Origin: Solimicrobium sp. | Lineage (GTDB): Bacteria > Pseudomonadota > Gammaproteobacteria > Burkholderiales > Burkholderiaceae_D | Assembly (NCBI GenBank): GCA_021155915.1 | Contig: JAJNBE010000006.1 | Coordinates: 1 to 50,802, forward strand | Reading direction: 5' to 3' | DNA length: 50,802 bases | Part shown: positions 18,994-28,192 of the stretch, piece after piece | Layout of the letters: the number at the start of each line of letters is the position of its first letter | How positions within the stretch are numbered: the stretch's first letter is position 1 | The notes under the pieces: model-generated | Databases searched by the model: none | The model's input: only the letters and a program-made list of their open reading frames with translations | Told to the model about the DNA's origin: nothing | Translations under genes and position numbers: made by a program

Positions 18994-19476
18994 TTAAGAT
19001 GAAAAGGCAATAGTATCAGTAATAGCTGCATTTCCAACAACTGTTGTTGTTGCTGCAATCTCTCCCGACTCACCTAAACTACCTGGAAATACTGTCACGC
19101 GAGCGATACCGGAATTATCCGTCGCGGCAAAACCATTCTCAGGAGAAAGACTACCTGCTAACAAGTTCTTCGTAATAGCAAAAGTAACGAAGGCATTCGG
19201 AACTGGACGACCGGACGGGTCAGCCACATACGCGATCGCAAACCCAACTGACTCCGAAGGTATACGGCTTATATCTTGGCCTGCACCATTCTTGACTGAC
19301 AATGTAATTGAACCATTTTGACGAGATATGTCTCCTGGCCCCAACGGAGCCCCGCCTAAGCCGTTTTCGCCGCCGCAGCCACTTACCATAATCAGCACCA
19401 TCGTTGATATAAAAAAAGTTCGAAAACACGCAATAAATGTAAGAGTTTGTTTCATACAAGTTAAATTCAGCTTCAT
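18994..19476 (-). CDS. Lipoprotein with bacterial Ig-like domain, next to pilQ
   Basis: A 160-residue predicted lipoprotein of unknown function. The signal segment ends in a lipobox, MVSGC, with Cys at about residue 34; the mature part starts CGGENGLGG. The following 120 residues resemble an invasin-type bacterial Ig-like domain. They show ITLSVKNGAGQDI, VADPSGRPVPNAFVTFAI, an FAATDNSGIARVTVFPG strand pair and a terminal TTTVVGNAAITDTIAFSS. The ATG at 19476 has GGAAAG 7 nt upstream, so it is preferred over frame starts at 19527 and 19455. It lies between pilQ and aroKB on the same strand, so it may be part of the pilus operon. Confidence 0.78.
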   Translation of the reverse strand: MKLNLTCMKQTLTFIACFRTFFISTMVLIMVSGCGGENGLGGAPLGPGDISRQNGSITLSVKNGAGQDISRIPSESVGFAIAYVADPSGRPVPNAFVTFAITKNLLAGSLSPENGFAATDNSGIARVTVFPGSLGESGEIAATTTVVGNAAITDTIAFSS

Positions 19477-19562
19477 CGGGCTTTCCAATTTCAATGTTAA
19501 TCCAGCTATTTCCGGTTCTAAAAGCAAAAATGATCAGGCGGGGATAGCCGCACTATTTCACT

Positions 19563-21800
19563 TTAGTGTATTACTGCTGCTCGATCTGCGATAATTTTTG
19601 GCGTTAAAAAGATCAGCAGTTCATTCTTGTTTTTTGTTTTATTTGTATTCTTGAACAAATATCCTAGCAATGGAAGGTCACCTAAGAATGGAATTTTAGT
19701 GACGGTATCCTGAACAGTTTCTTGGTAAATTCCACCTAACAATACAGTTCCCCCGTTATCAACCATCACAATCGTTTTTAGATGCTGCGTATTAATTTGA
19801 AAACCGGCGGGGGTTGGTAACCCAACCGAATCGTTATTAACCTCTACGTCTAAAATAATATTACCATCGGGAGTAATTTGCGGCGTCACTTCTAACTTCA
19901 AATTTGCTTTTTGGAACGCTACAGCCGTCGCACCACTGCTTGTAGCTTGTTGATAAGGCACTAAATTACCTTGCTCCACGATAGCGGGCACCTGATCCGC
20001 CGTTACCAGACGGGGACTGGATATCACTTTACCGGCACCATCCGCCTCCAGTGCTGAAATTTCTAAATTCAAGAATCGATTTGCCGTTGGTGAAAATAAG
20101 CTTACAGCAAGACTCCCAGGTGCCCTGGCGTTGATTGCCTCAGCGGGCAAGCTAAAAAATTGACCAGCCTGGCTAAAGGCCTTTTCGGTTCGTTTATTAA
20201 CGGAAGTTTGCATTGTTTGATCACTAATACCTTGATAAGTACCCGATAAGGCGGCATTTCGACCGTCTACAGGAAAGCCAGCTACACCACCCTGCATGGT
20301 GCGCATGTCAGTAAACCCCAATGTTGCGCCAAGGTTTTTACTCCAATTATCTGTAGCAACCACCAGACGAGCTTCAATTAATACTTGACGCGAGGCGATA
20401 TCTGTTTTCTGGACTAATTGACGAACAGCCTCTAGCCGCGAAGGAACGTCCGTTACAAACATTTGATTGGTACGCTCATCCACTACAGCGCTCCCGCGCT
20501 TCGATAAGATCCTGATTCCTGGATTCGAACCTGATAAACCGAAAGCCGCTTTGAAAGACGCTACTTTTTGATAATTCAGTTGAAAACTCTCCGTTTTTAA
20601 TGGTTCTAAGTCACCAATTTGAGATTTTTGTTCTGCTTCTAATTTTTCTTTAGTAAGCAGTTCGTCTTTAGGTGCGACCATAATAACCGTACCACTTTTC
20701 CGCATGTCTAAGCCTTTGGACTGCATAATTATCTCAAGTGCCTGATCCCATGCAATATCTTTTAGACGAAGTGTCATGCGACCTGTCACAGAATCGCTTG
20801 CAATGATACTAAAACCACTTACTTCAGCAACGACTTGCAATAAAGCGCGTACGTCAACATCTTGAAAGTTCAATGACAATTTCTCGCCACGATAACCCTG
20901 CGTGCCTTGCGTTAATTTAGTGGGATCTATTTTGAGCGGTCGTACTTCAATAACCAACTGAGCAGCAGTTCGGTACACACTGTGTTCCCACTGTCCTTGC
21001 GGGTCAATGACCATTCGGACCTTATCACCTCCCGCAGTAGTCGTTATTGTCCGAACTGGGGTGCCAAAATCCACAACGTCTAAACGGCGACGTAACGCCT
21101 CAGGTAATTCTATTTTTGCAAACTCAGCAACGATCGTGTTACCTTGCTGCCGCACATCAATGTCAATCGGGCTCTCTGGCAAATCAACAACAATACGACC
21201 TTCTCCATCTACACCTTTACGAAAATCGATATCACGCAACCTCCCTCTGCCCTCGCTATTATTCGCGCTCCTTTTTTCGCTTTGGTTTGTATTCTTATCG
21301 GCTTCACTATTGGCGTCTTTCTCCTGAAGATTTATCAGAGGCCCATGTGAAGTTAAAGCAGTGGTTACTTCCCCGCCCGAACCGTCGATAGTGATAATCA
21401 ACAAATTATTTTCAATAACGCTGGTGTAATCGAGGGGCTTAGTTAAATTAAATACCAAACGTGAACGTTCTCCCGCTTGCACAATATTAATAGAACGTAC
21501 ATTACTATTGCCGGGCACAGTAATAGTAGATTTTTCGGTTTCATTATTTGTCGCCGGGAAATCAAGAGCAATGCGTGGTGGGGTTGTAGTAGAAAAACCA
21601 ACAGGCACAGTTGCAAGTGGATTCTGCATGGTGACTTTAACAGTCACTTTGTCGCCCTGCTGACTGGCTACAATATGCTTAATGGAATTGTTTTGAGCAA
21701 ATGCCTGTGCGCTTAAACTAAATACACTTACCAGGAAAAGAAATCGAATCATAGAACACCATCCACCGTTAGTTGTATGCATTTTTATTAAAGTTTTCAT
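19563..21800 (-). CDS. pilQ: Type IV pilus secretin PilQ
   Basis: PilQ forms the outer-membrane channel through which type IV pili pass. The 745-residue protein has a signal peptide (the hydrophobic run FLFLVSVFSLSAQAFA, from about residue 19). AMIN-type beta domains lie near 35-130 and 190-300 with a charged linker. A secretin/TonB short N domain follows (LSLNFQDVDVRALLQVVAEV), then N1 and the C-terminal secretin core with VPYQQATSSGATAVAFQKA, VDNGGTVLLGGI and the final FLGDLPLLGYLFKN. The ATG at 21800 overlaps the pilP TGA (ATGA) and has GAGG upstream; a longer frame start at 21845 is unlikely. It is the last gene of pilMNOPQ. Confidence 0.96.
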   Translation of the reverse strand: MKTLIKMHTTNGGWCSMIRFLFLVSVFSLSAQAFAQNNSIKHIVASQQGDKVTVKVTMQNPLATVPVGFSTTTPPRIALDFPATNNETEKSTITVPGNSNVRSINIVQAGERSRLVFNLTKPLDYTSVIENNLLIITIDGSGGEVTTALTSHGPLINLQEKDANSEADKNTNQSEKRSANNSEGRGRLRDIDFRKGVDGEGRIVVDLPESPIDIDVRQQGNTIVAEFAKIELPEALRRRLDVVDFGTPVRTITTTAGGDKVRMVIDPQGQWEHSVYRTAAQLVIEVRPLKIDPTKLTQGTQGYRGEKLSLNFQDVDVRALLQVVAEVSGFSIIASDSVTGRMTLRLKDIAWDQALEIIMQSKGLDMRKSGTVIMVAPKDELLTKEKLEAEQKSQIGDLEPLKTESFQLNYQKVASFKAAFGLSGSNPGIRILSKRGSAVVDERTNQMFVTDVPSRLEAVRQLVQKTDIASRQVLIEARLVVATDNWSKNLGATLGFTDMRTMQGGVAGFPVDGRNAALSGTYQGISDQTMQTSVNKRTEKAFSQAGQFFSLPAEAINARAPGSLAVSLFSPTANRFLNLEISALEADGAGKVISSPRLVTADQVPAIVEQGNLVPYQQATSSGATAVAFQKANLKLEVTPQITPDGNIILDVEVNNDSVGLPTPAGFQINTQHLKTIVMVDNGGTVLLGGIYQETVQDTVTKIPFLGDLPLLGYLFKNTNKTKNKNELLIFLTPKIIADRAAVIH

Positions 21801-22327
21801 TTTTTTACCTCTTGCAGCTCTAACTTTTGGGTACGTTCTGCCCAATCACCGCCGCTATCTAGAAAGATTTCCCGGATTTCGACTGAGTCATCGCTCACTT
21901 TAGTAATAAGACCAAAATTTTGCCCAATATAATTTCCCACCTTAACTTGATAAACACCTTTTGAATCGGCCTCTAATAAGGCATAGTGATTGGCAGCGTG
22001 GGTTAGCGTTCCAACCATTTTTAAACTATCTAACGGAAAAGACTCCAATGCTTCCCGGCGTCTGTCCAGATCGGGTTTGATTCCATGCGCGCTGCCCGGA
22101 TTCATTTTTGCTAATGCCGTCTGTAACTTGGCCGGATTAAAGGGATCTAGCTCATTTTTTTTATCGTAGGTATAAGGAATAAAATCTTTCGGTCCGACCA
22201 GCTTCAAAATAGAAGGTCGTGTTTCTAGCTTTGTTTTATTTAGCCAGTGTTGAACTTCCTGAACTTCATTTTTTCCGCAACCTGTCAGCATAAATGAGAT
22301 AAATGTCATATACAGGAGTCTTGTCAT
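21797..22327 (-). CDS. pilP: Type IV pilus inner-membrane lipoprotein PilP
   Basis: PilP is a periplasmic lipoprotein that connects the PilNO inner-membrane complex to the secretin PilQ. The 176-residue product starts MTRLLYMTFISFMLTGCGKN with lipobox LTGC (Cys17). A flexible region (PFNPAKLQTALAKMN) and the beta-sandwich homology domain follow: LDSLKMVGTLTH-like SLKMVGTLTHAANHYALLEA, YQVKVGNYIGQNFG and VEIREIFLDSGGDW. It overlaps pilO upstream and pilQ downstream by ATGA junctions, so the three are translationally coupled. Confidence 0.95.
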   Translation of the reverse strand: MTRLLYMTFISFMLTGCGKNEVQEVQHWLNKTKLETRPSILKLVGPKDFIPYTYDKKNELDPFNPAKLQTALAKMNPGSAHGIKPDLDRRREALESFPLDSLKMVGTLTHAANHYALLEADSKGVYQVKVGNYIGQNFGLITKVSDDSVEIREIFLDSGGDWAERTQKLELQEVKK

Positions 22328-22986
22328 TTTTTAACTCCCTTTGACACTTTTTTCTGGCTGGCAACCTCGTCCGGATCTAAATAACGAAATGTTTTAGCGA
22401 TCACTTCTAGCATTAATACGCCATCTTTAGTTGTATTTATAGTTAAGTTATTTAACGTAACAATACGTGACAAATGGGCTACATCACTCGCAAAAGCGCC
22501 CATGTCGTGATAACTACCGCTTAGCTTCACCTCAATGGGCAATTCAGCATAATAATCTTTTGGAACAGCTTGCCCCGGTCGGAACAAATCAAATTGAAGA
22601 CCTCGTCCTAAGCCCGCTTGAGTAATATCTGAAAGGAGCGCTGCCATTTCAGCTTTACTTGGTAACTGTTTTTCTAACGCAGAAACAAAGTGCTCTACCT
22701 GGACTTTTTGTTTGCGCAAATCATTAAGATTAATAGATTGCTGAATTTTGGTCTTGTAGCCTTCTTTAAGTGCTACTTCCTCTTCTTGGCCCTGATTAAG
22801 AGCATCAAATTGACCGTCCCAATAAAAATACCAGCCTGCCACAAGTATGGCGAATATGACGGTAGTAACACATAACATACGCGGAACTATTGGCCACAGT
22901 CCCGGATGCTTCCCGTTCAGATCAACGAACTGAGTCGAAAACCACTCTTTCCTCTCAGACATTCGCGACAATTTTTTTTCAATCAT
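22324..22986 (-). CDS. pilO: Type IV pilus assembly protein PilO
   Basis: PilO pairs with PilN in the inner-membrane alignment complex of the pilus machine. It has 220 residues. A short cytoplasmic start (MIEKKLSRMSERKEWF) precedes one transmembrane helix (MLCVTTVIFAILVAGWYFYW, about residues 38-57). A coiled coil (NQGQEEEVALKEGYKTKIQQ) and a ferredoxin-like periplasmic domain with YYAELPIEVKLSGSYHDMGA complete it. The ATG at 22986 has AAGGA upstream; the frame extends to 23067 but would overlap pilN heavily. The stop overlaps the pilP start. Confidence 0.95.
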   Translation of the reverse strand: MIEKKLSRMSERKEWFSTQFVDLNGKHPGLWPIVPRMLCVTTVIFAILVAGWYFYWDGQFDALNQGQEEEVALKEGYKTKIQQSINLNDLRKQKVQVEHFVSALEKQLPSKAEMAALLSDITQAGLGRGLQFDLFRPGQAVPKDYYAELPIEVKLSGSYHDMGAFASDVAHLSRIVTLNNLTINTTKDGVLMLEVIAKTFRYLDPDEVASQKKVSKGVKK

Positions 22987-23017
22987 GCTTTTTCCTTGCC
23001 GTATTTTGTAGATGATC

Positions 23018-23662
23018 TCATGGGGTAAGTCCCTTACTCTTTGCCGGGGCAACGGAAGTGCCAGCAATTATAGCCAACGCTGCAGATCCTTCAGATTCTT
23101 GATCACGTGGGCGTTTAATCCCTACGTTAATGGTGAAATTAAAAACTTTTCTTGCATCTTTGCCTTGACCAATGCCCGTTGAATTTATAACGATCAGCTC
23201 GGGTCTATTTAACCAGTGGGATTGAGTACCCAGATTGTCTAAATAATCAGAAACGCGTTCGTTGGATTGCGCATATCCCATCAAAACAATCTGTTGGCCG
23301 TCTTGTTTTACCGAGCGTAAATAAATTCCTTCAGGCGTTTGCTCAACCAATTCTGACAGCAAATAAACCGGCTGATTACGGTCACCTTGCAAATCTTCAA
23401 CTGATTGCTGGCGTGCTTTTAAACGATCAATCTCTTCCCTTAATGTTGCAATTTCCTTAATTTCACTATCCAGCTTATCATTAGCAGATTTGAGGATCTG
23501 ATTTTGCTGATTTTGATTAGAAATCTGACTCTCGTTGTAGAACCCGACGATAATCAGAAACAGCGCGCCGACAATGCTAGCTACTATAAGCAAACTATAA
23601 AAATCAATCTTCCGTTGTACTCGGCTCTCTTCACGATGAGGCAATAGATTAATTTTAATCAT
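23018..23662 (-). CDS. pilN: Type IV pilus assembly protein PilN
   Basis: PilN is a bitopic inner-membrane protein whose N-terminal peptide binds PilM. The family signature INLLPHREE occurs at residues 3-11. It is followed by one transmembrane helix (LLIVASIVGALFLIIVGFYN, about 23-42), a long coiled coil (LKSANDKLDSEIKEIATLRE) and a ferredoxin-like periplasmic domain (GIYLRSVKQDGQQIVLMGYA). The length is 214 residues. The start ATG shares its first base with the last base of the pilM stop (TAATG), so the two genes are coupled. A frame start at 23692 is rejected because it lies inside pilM. Confidence 0.96.
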   Translation of the reverse strand: MIKINLLPHREESRVQRKIDFYSLLIVASIVGALFLIIVGFYNESQISNQNQQNQILKSANDKLDSEIKEIATLREEIDRLKARQQSVEDLQGDRNQPVYLLSELVEQTPEGIYLRSVKQDGQQIVLMGYAQSNERVSDYLDNLGTQSHWLNRPELIVINSTGIGQGKDARKVFNFTINVGIKRPRDQESEGSAALAIIAGTSVAPAKSKGLTP

Positions 23663-24765
23663 TAGTCGAACCTCCGCATTGCCAATCCACATGCAATCAA
23701 ATAGGACGGCGCGTCGCTATGCAATTGTTTTTCTCTTAATCCAGGTGAAAGTTCCATTCCCTTAAAGGGGTTGATTATTTCCGTTAAAATTTTGGTTCGG
23801 CTCGCCACTATATCGAGCAATCCAGGTAAGACTGAACCTCCGCCCGCCAAATAAATTTGATCAATGTGATTGTAGGGGGTTGACGTAAAAAAGAATTGTA
23901 TTGCCCTGGTAACCTCCAGCGCGGCGGTTTCAAGAAAGGGTCTTAAAATATCTTCCTCGTACCCATCCGGCAGCTCTTCGCTCTTCTTCTTAAACTCTGC
24001 TTCCTCAAAAGACAACCCATAGCTACGAGCAATCTCTTGTGTAAGTTGATTTCCACCAAAAGATTGTTCTCGCTCGTAGACGGTTTGGTCATTCAGTAGG
24101 ACTGAAATGTTCGTTAGCTTGGCACCGATTTGAAATAATGCAATGATCTTATCTCTGCCCCCGTTATCGCTTTGTGCAATGATGCGTGAGACAGCGGATC
24201 TTGCTGCATACGAATCAATATCCATTACTACTGATTTCAACCCTGCGGACTCTGCAACAGCCACACGATCCTCGATTTTCTCTTTACGTGAAGCGGCCAG
24301 CATTACCTCCACTTCGTCGGTAAAATTTGGCGCACGGTCAATTACGCAAAAATCGAGACGCACCTCGTCCAAAGCAAAAGGAATATATTGGCTCGCTTCT
24401 GACTCCACCTGCATTTCGAGGGATTCTTCAGATACCCCTCCTGTTAAAACAATTCTCTTTGTGATTACTGCAGAGGAAGGCATGCCCAATGACACTTTTT
24501 TTATTTTGGTACCACTTTTTGCTATTACACGTCGAATCGTTTCTGATACCTGGGCAATATCTTCGATATTGCCATCGGACATAGCTCCACGCGGTAAGGG
24601 TTCACTTGCGTACCGATCCAGACGTAATGTTTTATTGCTGCCTTCGGATAATTCCACCAGCTTTACGCTAGTGGCGCTAATATCTATGCCAATCAATGGC
24701 GTTTCTTTTCTGCCAGTTAAACCAGCGATTGCATTGCTCACTGATGTCCAAAGTTCTAAAACCAA
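23662..24765 (-). CDS. pilM: Type IV pilus assembly protein PilM (actin-like ATPase fold)
   Basis: PilM is a cytoplasmic actin-like protein that binds PilN and links the pilus complex to PilB/PilT. The 367-residue sequence shows the FtsA/MreB-type phosphate loops. These are LIGIDISATSVKLVELSEG near residue 24, the ALFQIGAKLTNISVL strand near 205 and the adenosine-motif IYLAGGGSVLPGLLDI near 304. The start appears to be TTG at 24765-24763 with AAGGAG 6 nt upstream. It heads pilMNOPQ and is divergent from the penicillin-binding protein gene, with a 399-bp shared region. A hairpin (24784-24808) lies in its untranslated leader. Confidence 0.95.
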   Translation of the reverse strand: MVLELWTSVSNAIAGLTGRKETPLIGIDISATSVKLVELSEGSNKTLRLDRYASEPLPRGAMSDGNIEDIAQVSETIRRVIAKSGTKIKKVSLGMPSSAVITKRIVLTGGVSEESLEMQVESEASQYIPFALDEVRLDFCVIDRAPNFTDEVEVMLAASRKEKIEDRVAVAESAGLKSVVMDIDSYAARSAVSRIIAQSDNGGRDKIIALFQIGAKLTNISVLLNDQTVYEREQSFGGNQLTQEIARSYGLSFEEAEFKKKSEELPDGYEEDILRPFLETAALEVTRAIQFFFTSTPYNHIDQIYLAGGGSVLPGLLDIVASRTKILTEIINPFKGMELSPGLREKQLHSDAPSYLIACGLAMRRFD

Positions 24766-24783
24766 AGCGTCTCCTTTACATAA

Positions 24784-24808
24784 CCGAAACGGCAGTTTGC
24801 CCCTTCGG
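24784..24808 (-). promoter_or_regulatory. Leader hairpin just upstream of pilM
   Basis: On the minus strand CCGAAGGGGCA and TGCCGTTTCGG pair across an AAC loop, with one mismatch and one wobble. It ends about 12 nt before the AAGGAG of pilM. There is no T tract, so it is not a classic terminator; it could affect translation or RNA stability of the pilMNOPQ message. Confidence 0.5.
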
Positions 24809-25104
24809 ATTAGTTATTAAACATTGATTAGTTAAATTGTTACGCCTGCGAAATGACCCGACCTGCGCTATACAAACCCAGCATGCGCCATACGAAATTT
24901 CTCACAGACAATTTCTCTTCGGCAGTTGAGCTCTATATTAAAAAGCTGAATATACCCCGTGCCGCCAGAATTTTTTAAAGAGATATTTTAGGCCGGCAAA
25001 TCCTAGCAATAACGTTCTTACAATGTAAAGATGTTTCTCATGAATTATTACAAAAATACATCGGATGGATATACATTTCCAAAAACCATAAAATTTGCTG
25101 CCCT

Positions 25105-25132
25105 CTTTACCATTTCGCTGAACCGTTATAAT
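25105..25132 (+). promoter_or_regulatory. Putative sigma-70 promoter of the PBP1A gene
   Basis: CTTTAC (25105-25110) and TATAAT (25127-25132) are 16 nt apart. The -10 box is perfect and the -35 weak. The ATG lies 33 nt downstream of the -10 box. Confidence 0.5.
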
Positions 25133-25164
25133 ACGCTTTACGTTATCTCAACTTCTCTTATTAC

Positions 25165-27501
25165 ATGATCGGCATGACAACAGATTCTCATCACGAAAAT
25201 TCAAAAAATACTCCTCCGAATTCCCTTAATTCGAGGAAGCGCCGTAAACCTATGTTTAAATTGATGCTCAGCCTGGGAGTGTTTTTGCTCGGTGTGGGAA
25301 TGGCTGGCGCATTAATTTTGGTATTTGCATTAGCTCTGGCTTATCCTAATCTGCCCGATCTGGAGTCTATAACTAGTTACAAACCTAAAATTCCACTTCG
25401 AGTATTTTCAGCTGACAATGTTTTGCTAGGAGAATTTGGGGAAGAACGCCGCAGCGTTATTCGATTGGATGACATCCCTGAAATTATGAAAAAGGCCTTG
25501 CTCTCGATAGAAGATAACCGTTTCTATGAACATGGTGGTGTTGATTACTTAGGCATAACGCGCGCCGCTTTACACAACTTGATGGGCGGAAGCCGCCAGG
25601 GCGCCTCGACTATTACACAACAAGTAGCACGCAATTTTTTTCTTTCGAGCGAACAGACCTTTAAACGTAAAATATATGAAGTATTAATGGCTTGGAAGAT
25701 AGAACAGAATTTAACTAAAAATCAAATTTTAGAAATTTACATGAACCAAATTTATTTGGGACAACGCGCTTATGGTTTTGCTTCTGCTTCCCAAATCTAC
25801 TTTGGAAAAAAATTGCAAGATATCACCCTTGCTGAAGCCGCTATGCTGGCGGGTTTGCCCAAGGCGCCAGGTGCATCTAACCCTATTTCCAATCTAAAAA
25901 GGGCGCAAATTCGACAACAAGCTATTTTGCAACGTATGCTGCATCAGGGATACATTACGCCTGAGCAATATGAGCAAGCAAAAAATGAAGAAATACGGGT
26001 AGGAAACAAAACCAATGTTTATGGCACACATGCTGAATATGCTACAGAAATGGCTCGCCAACTGGTTTATGAGGAATTCAAAGAGGACACTTACAATCTC
26101 GGTTTAAACGTTTACACGACAATCACCAAGATGGATCAAGATGCGGCGTATTTATCACTTCGCCGGGGAGTAATGGATTATGTAAAAAAACATGGCTACC
26201 GTGGTCCCGAAGGTTTTTTACGTATTGCAGATGATAAATCCGTTGCTGAAGATGAAATAGAAGATGCCTTAGCGGAACACCCAGATAGTGACGGAATTTT
26301 AGCTGCAGTAGTTTTAGAAGCGAATGCCAAGAATGTACGCGCAGTAATTTCCAACGGAGACGAAGTCAATATTAACGGAAATGGATTGGCTTTTGTGACT
26401 AGCGGACTTAGTGTAGCTGCCGCCCCTGGCAAACGCATTGCTCGTGGTTCAATCATTCGTGTTACTTTGACTGATAAAACTTGGGCAATTACCCAACTAC
26501 CAGAAGTAGAGTCTGCATTTGTGGCTATTAATTCCAATGATGGTGCTATTCGCGCCTTAGTGGGTGGATTTGATTTTGATCGAAACAAATTTAATCATGT
26601 CACCCAAGCCTGGCGTCAACCAGGTTCTAGCTTTAAACCTTTTATTTACTCAGCCTCACTGGAAAAAGGGCTTTCTCCCACTACCATTATTAATGACGCC
26701 CCCATTTCTTTTGGTGCAGGGCAAACCGGAGGGCAAGCCTGGGAACCTAAAAATTATGACAATAAATACGAAGGCCCCATGACCATGCGCAGAGGGTTAG
26801 CTAAATCAAAGAACATGATCTCCATTCGCATTTTGAATAAAATTGGCGCCAAATACGGACAGCAATACATTACTCGCTTTGGGTTTGATGCCGAGAAAAA
26901 TCTGCCTTATCTGACACTGGCTCTTGGTGCTGGTAACGTTACTCCTCTCCAGATGGCGGGTGCTTACTCTATTTTTGCCAACGGTGGTTACAAAATCAAC
27001 CCTTATTTAATATCAAAAATAACCGACAGCAACGGGAAGATACTTAGCCAAACCAAACCTGCATTAGCGGGCGATGAAAATAACCGTGTCATCGATGAGC
27101 GCAATGCATTTTTGATGGATAGCATGCTAAAAGATGTAGTCAAATATGGTACGGCAGGACGGGCAATGGCGTTAAACCGGACCGACTTAGCGGGTAAAAC
27201 CGGAACCACTAATGATTCGATCGATGCGTGGTTTGCGGGCTACCAGCCCAAGTTAGTAGGTATTGCGTGGATGGGTTTTGATCAACCTCGAAACCTAGGT
27301 AACCGCGAAACCGGAGGCGGATTAGCACTACCTATTTGGATGGGGTATATGCAAACAGCGCTAAAAAATGTGCCTCTAAAAGAACGTGCTGTACCTGCAG
27401 GAATCGTTCAAGCTAACGGCGATTATTTTTATGTAGAACATCTTCCGCCTTCAGGCATTGATACTTTGGACCCAGCTGAAGTGGAACAGAGTGCAGATTA
27501 A
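25165..27501 (+). CDS. mrcA: Penicillin-binding protein 1A, bifunctional class A
   Basis: PBP1A polymerises glycan strands and cross-links peptidoglycan on the outer face of the inner membrane. The 778-residue protein has a short cytoplasmic tail, one transmembrane helix (about residues 32-57) and a GT51 transglycosylase domain (SIEDNRFYEHGGVD with catalytic Glu; GASTITQQVARN; KRKIYEVLMAWKIE). An OB-like insert follows, then the transpeptidase domain. All three penicillin-binding motifs are present: SSFK (in RQPGSSFKPF), SKN (in LAKSKNMIS) and KTGTT (in LAGKTGTTND). It is divergent from pilMNOPQ, a common proteobacterial arrangement. Confidence 0.95.
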   Translation: MIGMTTDSHHENSKNTPPNSLNSRKRRKPMFKLMLSLGVFLLGVGMAGALILVFALALAYPNLPDLESITSYKPKIPLRVFSADNVLLGEFGEERRSVIRLDDIPEIMKKALLSIEDNRFYEHGGVDYLGITRAALHNLMGGSRQGASTITQQVARNFFLSSEQTFKRKIYEVLMAWKIEQNLTKNQILEIYMNQIYLGQRAYGFASASQIYFGKKLQDITLAEAAMLAGLPKAPGASNPISNLKRAQIRQQAILQRMLHQGYITPEQYEQAKNEEIRVGNKTNVYGTHAEYATEMARQLVYEEFKEDTYNLGLNVYTTITKMDQDAAYLSLRRGVMDYVKKHGYRGPEGFLRIADDKSVAEDEIEDALAEHPDSDGILAAVVLEANAKNVRAVISNGDEVNINGNGLAFVTSGLSVAAAPGKRIARGSIIRVTLTDKTWAITQLPEVESAFVAINSNDGAIRALVGGFDFDRNKFNHVTQAWRQPGSSFKPFIYSASLEKGLSPTTIINDAPISFGAGQTGGQAWEPKNYDNKYEGPMTMRRGLAKSKNMISIRILNKIGAKYGQQYITRFGFDAEKNLPYLTLALGAGNVTPLQMAGAYSIFANGGYKINPYLISKITDSNGKILSQTKPALAGDENNRVIDERNAFLMDSMLKDVVKYGTAGRAMALNRTDLAGKTGTTNDSIDAWFAGYQPKLVGIAWMGFDQPRNLGNRETGGGLALPIWMGYMQTALKNVPLKERAVPAGIVQANGDYFYVEHLPPSGIDTLDPAEVEQSAD

Positions 27502-27639
27502 TGCGGAAGCAACGTGAGTCATAAGAGAACATGTCCCTTTATCATAAATTTATAGGGGCTCCCGCCTTGTCAGAGTATGACCAAAGTAGTGCAGGAGGTC
27601 GGAATCATCTCATGAGAAAAATTCTGGCGTATAACTCAA

Positions 27640-27960
27640 TTAAATTACTAAGCCGGCTTGCGCTAAAGCAATCTCAGCCAAGGTGGACATCAACTCACGT
27701 TTATCGCGTGTATTTAACCAGAGCTGTCCCTCGTATTTATAGTGGTATCCACCAGATTTGGCGGCCACCCAAAGCTCATTAATAGCTGTTTGACTATTGA
27801 TAATGATTTTTGTTTTATTTTGCAAAAATTCAATATCTAATAATGAACCGCTACGGCTACACTCAACGTCGACATTGCCTCGTTGACCAGCTGCTTCAAA
27901 AACATCTTCGATATGTGCTAACGTTGCATCCATTAAGTTTAAAAATTCTGTTTCAGACAT
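27640..27960 (-). CDS. cyaY: Iron donor protein CyaY (bacterial frataxin)
   Basis: CyaY binds iron and modulates iron-sulfur cluster assembly on IscS/IscU in the cytoplasm. The 106-residue protein matches the family length. The acidic first helix contains EFLNLMDATLAHIEDVFEAA, and the beta-sheet includes DVECSRSGSLLDIEFLQNKT. The conserved core is INSQTAINELWVAAKSGGYH, followed by WLNTRDKRELMSTL. It is convergent with the penicillin-binding protein gene and divergent from lptM, the usual cyaY/lptM arrangement. Confidence 0.94.
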   Translation of the reverse strand: MSETEFLNLMDATLAHIEDVFEAAGQRGNVDVECSRSGSLLDIEFLQNKTKIIINSQTAINELWVAAKSGGYHYKYEGQLWLNTRDKRELMSTLAEIALAQAGLVI

Positions 27961-28006
27961 GCTAAACTCCGCCGTTGTGAACTATTATTGTAAATGAGGT
28001 CGGCTT

Positions 28007-28192
28007 ATGAAGCATTTTACCCCGGCGGACTTGCTTACGCTTATCGCCGGCATAGTTTGCACTATTAGTGCGTGCGGGCAAAAGGGACCATTGGTTGTTC
28101 CCGTAAAACCGCCTGCAATTTCAACACCTTACCCTATTGCACCCTCCCAACTAAACACTTCAGTATCCATTTCGGATGTTAAAAAAATTTGA
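28007..28192 (+). CDS. lptM: Small outer-membrane lipoprotein LptM (YifL-like)
   Basis: This 61-residue lipoprotein begins MKHFTPADLLTLIAGIVC and has lipobox ISAC (Cys about residue 23) followed by the family hallmark GQKGPLVVP. LptM helps LptD mature in the outer membrane. The proline-rich tail (KPPAISTPYPIAPSQL) is typical. It is divergent from cyaY, 46 bp apart. The lysA gene that commonly follows lptM is absent. The small size makes the call depend on the lipobox-GQKGPL motif and context. Confidence 0.88.
   Translation: MKHFTPADLLTLIAGIVCTISACGQKGPLVVPVKPPAISTPYPIAPSQLNTSVSISDVKKI

Larger units (their letters stand above)
24766..25164. other. Divergent intergenic region between pilM and the PBP1A gene
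   Basis: This 399-bp region contains no gene. It must hold both divergent promoters. On the plus strand a TATAAT (25127-25132) with CTTTAC 16 nt upstream is a plausible -10/-35 pair for the penicillin-binding protein. On the minus strand the leader hairpin at 24784-24808 lies just before pilM. Nothing else stands out. Confidence 0.6.
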
